A stretch of DNA of 7,798 nucleotides from Planctomycetota bacterium (GTDB taxonomy: Bacteria > Planctomycetota > PLA2 > JAEUHO01). Under the pieces are notes generated by a model that searched no databases, had not been told where the DNA came from, and was given only the letters and a program-made list of their open reading frames with translations. The translations under genes and the position numbers were made by a program. Below are positions 5,047-7,798 of the stretch, piece by piece (position 1 is the first letter of the stretch; the number at the start of each line of letters is the position of its first letter). The stretch lies in assembly GCA_026647295.1 (NCBI GenBank), contig JAPKHB010000176.1:1-7798 (forward strand), read 5' to 3'.

Positions 5047-6240
5047 TTGGACCTCTTCGAGAAGGCCGCCCGCTTCCGGCGGGCAGACGAGTTCCGGGAG
5101 GCGGGTCTGTACCCGTACTTCCGGGCCATCGACGACTCGGCCGAGGGGACCAACGTGGTCATCCACGGCCGGCGCCTGGTCATGGCCGGCTCGAACAACT
5201 ACCTCGGCCTCACCCACGACGCCCGGGTCAAGGCGGCGGCCTGCGAGGCCATCGCCCGCTTTGGTTCGGGCTGCACCGGCTCGCGCTTCCTCAACGGGAC
5301 GCTCTCGATCCACGTGGAGTTGGAGGAGCGCCTGGCGGCGTTCTTCGGCAAGGAGGCGTGCATCACCTCCGGCACGGGCTACCAGACCAACGTGGGCGCC
5401 CTGGCCTCCCTGGGGGGCAAGTCCGACGTCCTCTTCGGGGACCGCGACAACCACGCCTCGCTGATCGACGGCGCGCGCCTGGCCTTCGCGCGCCACCTCA
5501 AGTACCGGCACAACGACATGGCCGACCTCGAGCGGCTCCTGCGCGAGACCCCGCTGCCGGACCACGGCGCCCGACTGATCGTGACGGACGGCGTCTTTTC
5601 GATGCTCGGCGACCTGTGCCCGCTCCCGGAGATCGTCCGCCTCGGGCGGGCCTACGGGGCGCGGGTGCTGGTGGACGACGCGCACGGGGTCGGCGTCCTG
5701 GGCGAGGGGGGCCGCGGCACCTGCGAGCACTTCGGCGTGCTCGACCAGGTGGACCTGATCGTCGGGACCTTCTCCAAGTCCTTCGCCTGCCTGGGCGGGT
5801 TCGTGGTCGGACCCCGCCGGGTGATCGACTACATCCAGCACACCAGCCGCTCGGTCATCTTCTCGGCCAGCATGACGCCCGCCAGCGTGGCGACGGTGCT
5901 CAAGTGCCTGGAGATCATCCAGACCGAGCCCGAGCGGCGCCAGGCGCTGTGGGAGAAGGTGCGCCGGATGAAGCGGGGCTTCGAGGAGTTGGGCTTCGAC
6001 CTGATCGAAGGCGGCGGCCCCATCTTGAGCGTCGTGATCGGCGACGAGGTCGCCACGCTCGAGTTCAACCGCCTCCTGCTCGAGCAGGGCGTGTTCGTGA
6101 ACCCCGTGCTGCCCCCCGCCGCCCCGCCCGGCATGAGCCTCCTGCGCACCTCGTACATGGCGACCCACACGGACGCGGACCTCGATCGCATCCTGGAGGC
6201 CTTCCGGGCCGTGAACGAGCAGATGCGGATCGTGAAGTAG
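5047..6240 (+). CDS. spt: Serine palmitoyltransferase-type alpha-oxoamine synthase (PLP-dependent)
   Basis: A 397-residue fold-type I PLP enzyme of the alpha-oxoamine synthase family. It is predicted to condense L-serine with a long-chain acyl thioester to give 3-oxo-sphinganine, the first step of sphingolipid synthesis. Visible motifs: YPYFRAID (22-29), GSNNYLGLT (48-56), GSGCTGSRFLNGT (73-85), NHASLIDG (135-142, His136 to stack on PLP), TDGVFSMLGD (180-189), VDDAHGVG (209-216, Asp210 and His213) and GTFSKS (240-245, Lys244 as the PLP Schiff-base lysine). The GTFSKS form, and the end FVNPVLPPAAPPGM with SYMATHTDADLD, resemble bacterial Spt. 8-amino-7-oxononanoate synthase and 2-amino-3-ketobutyrate ligase usually have LGK at that site. 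The TTG start is set by GAGGA and by homology. It precedes the GNAT-like gene by 44 nt. No acyl carrier protein or acyl-ACP synthetase gene is in the window, so the acyl donor is unknown. Confidence 0.88.
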   Translation: MDLFEKAARFRRADEFREAGLYPYFRAIDDSAEGTNVVIHGRRLVMAGSNNYLGLTHDARVKAAACEAIARFGSGCTGSRFLNGTLSIHVELEERLAAFFGKEACITSGTGYQTNVGALASLGGKSDVLFGDRDNHASLIDGARLAFARHLKYRHNDMADLERLLRETPLPDHGARLIVTDGVFSMLGDLCPLPEIVRLGRAYGARVLVDDAHGVGVLGEGGRGTCEHFGVLDQVDLIVGTFSKSFACLGGFVVGPRRVIDYIQHTSRSVIFSASMTPASVATVLKCLEIIQTEPERRQALWEKVRRMKRGFEELGFDLIEGGGPILSVVIGDEVATLEFNRLLLEQGVFVNPVLPPAAPPGMSLLRTSYMATHTDADLDRILEAFRAVNEQMRIVK

Positions 6241-6284
6241 GTCCCCGCCGGGGGCCGGCCGCCCGCCGGAGCGAAGGGAGGTCC

Positions 6285-7484
6285 ATGGCGCCGACGCCCT
6301 CGTCCGTGACGGCGCCCCCCCCCGGGCGGGCGCCGGGCCCGGACGGACTCGAGGTGCGCCCCGAGCGCGGGCGGGCCGACCGGCGCCGCTTCCTCGCCCT
6401 GCCCTACCGCCTGTACCGGGACCACCCCGTCTGGGTGCCCCCCTTGCGCCTGGCCGAGCGCGCGCTCACCGACCGCCGGCGCAACCCCTTCTTCCGCCAC
6501 GCCCGCGCCGAGCACTTCCTCGCCTGGCGCGCCGGGCGGGTGGTCGGGCGCATCGCCGCCATCGACAACCCGCGCCACAACGAGGTGCACGGCGAACGGG
6601 TGGGCTTCTTCGGCTTCTTCGACGTGGAGCCGGACCCGGCCGCCGCCCGCGCCCTGGTCGCGGCGGCGGGGGCCTGGTGCCGCGCGCAGGGGCTCACCGC
6701 GCTGCGCGGCCCGGTGAACTACTCCACCAACGACTCCTGCGGCGTGCTGGTGGAGGGCTTCGAGGATCGGCCGCTCCTCCTGATGCCCTACAACCGCCCC
6801 GACTACGAGGCGCTGCTCCTGGGGGCGGGGCTCGCGCCGGTCAAGGACCTCGTGACCTACTGGATCCCCAACCCGCACCCCATCCCCCCGCGCTTTGCGC
6901 GCGTGGTCGACCGGCGCGCCGAGCGCGCGGGCCTTCGGCTTCGGCCCATCGACCTTCGGCGCATGTCCGAGGAGGCGGCGCTGCTCAAGGACCTGTACAA
7001 CCGCTGCTGGGAGCGCAACTGGGGCTTCGTCCCCGCCACGGACGCGGAGTTCGACCACGCCGCCAAGGACCTCGCCCGGTTGGTGGACACGCGGCTTTCG
7101 TGCATCGCCGAGTGTGCGGGCCGCCCCGTGGGCTTCTCGGTGTTCCTGCACGACCTCAACGAGTTGCTCCACGGCACCCGCGGCCGGCTGCTGCCCACGC
7201 TGTGGTGGCGGCTGCTCACGGGGCTGCGCCGGGTCCGCCGCGGGCGCTGCATCCTGCTCGGCGTCGTGCCCGAGGCACGGGGCCTGGCCATCAACGAGGC
7301 CTTTTTCGTCCACGCCCTGCGCGCGGGCCGCGACGCCGGGATCGTCGGCGTGGAGGCCGGCTGGATCCTGGAGGAGAACCAGGCCATGCGCAAGCCGCTC
7401 GAGGCCATCGGCGCGTGGGTGAACAAGCGCTACCGGATCTACGAGGCGCCGCTCGGACCGGCCGCCCCCCCGCCGCCCTTGTAG
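6285..7484 (+). CDS. GNAT-fold N-acyltransferase-like protein, candidate bacterial ceramide synthase (bCerS-like)
   Basis: A 399-residue protein of a family usually annotated as hypothetical or GNAT N-acetyltransferase, about 370-390 residues long. After a Pro-rich 25-residue lead come family blocks: ALPYRLYRDHPVWVPPLR (38-55), NPFFRHARAEHFLAWR (67-82), VGRIAAIDNPRHNE (87-100), GFFGFFD (107-113), RGPVNYSTNDSCGVLVEGF (141-159) and LLMPYNRPDY (165-174). A second GNAT-like half follows, with ARGLAINEAFFVHALR (331-346), GVEAGWILEENQAMRKPLE (355-373) and KRYRIYEAPL (381-390). The ATG has GGGAGG just upstream (6276-6281). Downstream of spt, an N-acyltransferase of this kind fits bCerS, which acylates 3-oxo-sphinganine; that assignment is contextual. 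The family normally ends near RYRIYE-xPL. Here nine more residues (GPAAPPPPL) are added, and the stop codon lies in sequence that looks like the antisense of another gene. Confidence 0.8.
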   Translation: MAPTPSSVTAPPPGRAPGPDGLEVRPERGRADRRRFLALPYRLYRDHPVWVPPLRLAERALTDRRRNPFFRHARAEHFLAWRAGRVVGRIAAIDNPRHNEVHGERVGFFGFFDVEPDPAAARALVAAAGAWCRAQGLTALRGPVNYSTNDSCGVLVEGFEDRPLLLMPYNRPDYEALLLGAGLAPVKDLVTYWIPNPHPIPPRFARVVDRRAERAGLRLRPIDLRRMSEEAALLKDLYNRCWERNWGFVPATDAEFDHAAKDLARLVDTRLSCIAECAGRPVGFSVFLHDLNELLHGTRGRLLPTLWWRLLTGLRRVRRGRCILLGVVPEARGLAINEAFFVHALRAGRDAGIVGVEAGWILEENQAMRKPLEAIGAWVNKRYRIYEAPLGPAAPPPPL

Positions 7485-7600
7485 TTGTCGGTGGCGACGA
7501 AGCTCACCGGCGCCTTCGATTCGACCCCCGAGTCGATCACCACCACCGGGATCCTGCCGCGCACGGCGGTCTCGATCGGGGCGACGAGCCCGCGCCGATC
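7472..7600 (-). pseudogene. Internal fragment of a sugar ABC transporter substrate-binding protein (periplasmic binding protein type 1, RbsB-like)
   Basis: The minus strand encodes LVAPIETAVRGRIPVVVIDS followed by GVESKAPVSFVATDNYKGG, with almost every third base G or C. This is the hinge/ligand-pocket segment of ribose- and other sugar-binding proteins (typically PAI-EAV-GIPVVVIDSG, then VATDNYKGG). Only about 40 codons are recognisable. On one side it stops at about 7472, in a C-rich run inside the end of the acyltransferase gene. On the other, beyond about 7600, the frame stays open to the window edge but no longer looks like this family. A functional gene cannot fit here: it is a remnant, or part of a misjoined read. 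Its 3' edge overlaps the plus-strand GNAT-like gene by 13 bp. Confidence 0.6.
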
Positions 7601-7798
7601 TCGGAAATCGAGATCTGGACGCTCGAGCCGGGTCCCAAGCCCGCGGTCGACCGCGACTCGCTGCGCGCGCTGCTCGAAGCCACGCCATCCGATCACGCCG
7701 TGATCCCCGAAGCCCTCGACTTCGCGAGCGCGCTGCCCGAAACCGTCACGCTGAGCTCGACCGGCACGAGCAGCCAGGAAGCGTGCGCCAGTGTGAGC
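7586..7798 (+). CDS. Unrecognised open frame running off the right edge (partial)
   Basis: From about 7586 the plus frame reads EPAPISEIEIWTLEPG, then KPAVDRDSLRALLEATPSDH and AVIPEALDFASALPETVTL, and runs to the edge without a stop. Third positions are strongly G/C and the composition looks like a real protein. I do not recognise the family. No start codon with a ribosome site is seen: the frame continues upstream without a stop into the antisense of the sugar-binding fragment, where it loses protein character. GC is about 69% by my count over 7601-7798, lower than the main genes. It may be an internal gene piece brought next to the preceding fragment by rearrangement or misassembly. Confidence 0.35.

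Noticed and set aside
3688..6168. Very long minus-strand frame extending the lipoprotein upstream to 6168
   Set aside because: It crosses the SDR gene in another frame and the antisense of spt. The lipoprotein signal and an ATG with a ribosome site at 3687 give a sensible start.
5047..6240. Annotation of spt as 8-amino-7-oxononanoate synthase or glycine C-acetyltransferase
   Set aside because: The lysine motif is GTFSKS rather than the LGK form usual in those enzymes, the C terminus is Spt-like, and neither biotin nor threonine dehydrogenase genes are adjacent.
5829..7688. Long minus-strand frame of about 619 codons
   Set aside because: It is antisense to spt and the acyltransferase, with no recognisable family. 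The only genuine minus-strand coding trace nearby is the short sugar-binding fragment, in a different frame.
1..7798. tRNA, rRNA, CRISPR array, insertion sequence or integrase attachment site
   Set aside because: No cloverleaf with a recognisable T-loop, no regularly spaced repeats and no transposase or recombinase motif was seen on either strand.

Overview
This is a very GC-rich window (about 75% GC in the coding stretches I sampled) with dense, mostly co-directional genes, GC-rich third codon positions, and GTG and TTG starts. The MCE/MlaE proteins and a lipobox-bearing lipoprotein point to a bacterium with an outer membrane. The sequence does not settle the phylum; Myxococcota/Deltaproteobacteria-like, Planctomycetota and similar GC-rich lineages all remain possible. 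No rRNA, tRNA, CRISPR array or insertion sequence was seen.

Layout. The left edge (3-362, +) holds the 3' end of a probable beta-helix surface protein. It runs convergently into a minus-strand block read from 4757 down to 169. In transcription order this block is: an extended SDR reductase/epimerase (4757-3774), a HEAT-repeat lipoprotein (3687-3199), an RsbW/SpoIIAB-like ATP-binding protein (3202-2780), a STAS phospho-switch protein (2783-2454), an MlaE-type ABC permease (2379-1561) and an MlaD-type MCE protein with a long helical tail (1518-169). The lipoprotein, kinase and STAS genes overlap by 4 nt each (GTGA, ATGA). From a 289-bp divergent region, the plus strand carries a serine palmitoyltransferase-type alpha-oxoamine synthase (5047-6240) and a GNAT-fold acyltransferase-like protein (6285-7484).

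How the genes may work together. The oxoamine synthase has the TFSKS lysine motif and the C-terminal motifs of bacterial serine palmitoyltransferases. Together with the GNAT-like protein and the divergent SDR, it matches the three activities of the bacterial ceramide pathway: Spt, bCerS and CerR. The same block encodes the permease and MCE subunits of an Mla-like lipid transporter, but no ATPase, plus a two-protein STAS/kinase switch. My inference is that this is a sphingolipid (ceramide) synthesis, transport and control locus. The Spt call and the transporter families are well supported; the functional linkage is a hypothesis.

The right end (about 7472-7798) looks foreign to the locus. An antisense internal fragment of a sugar-binding periplasmic protein is followed by an unrelated open frame with lower GC, so it is either a rearranged remnant or an assembly chimera.
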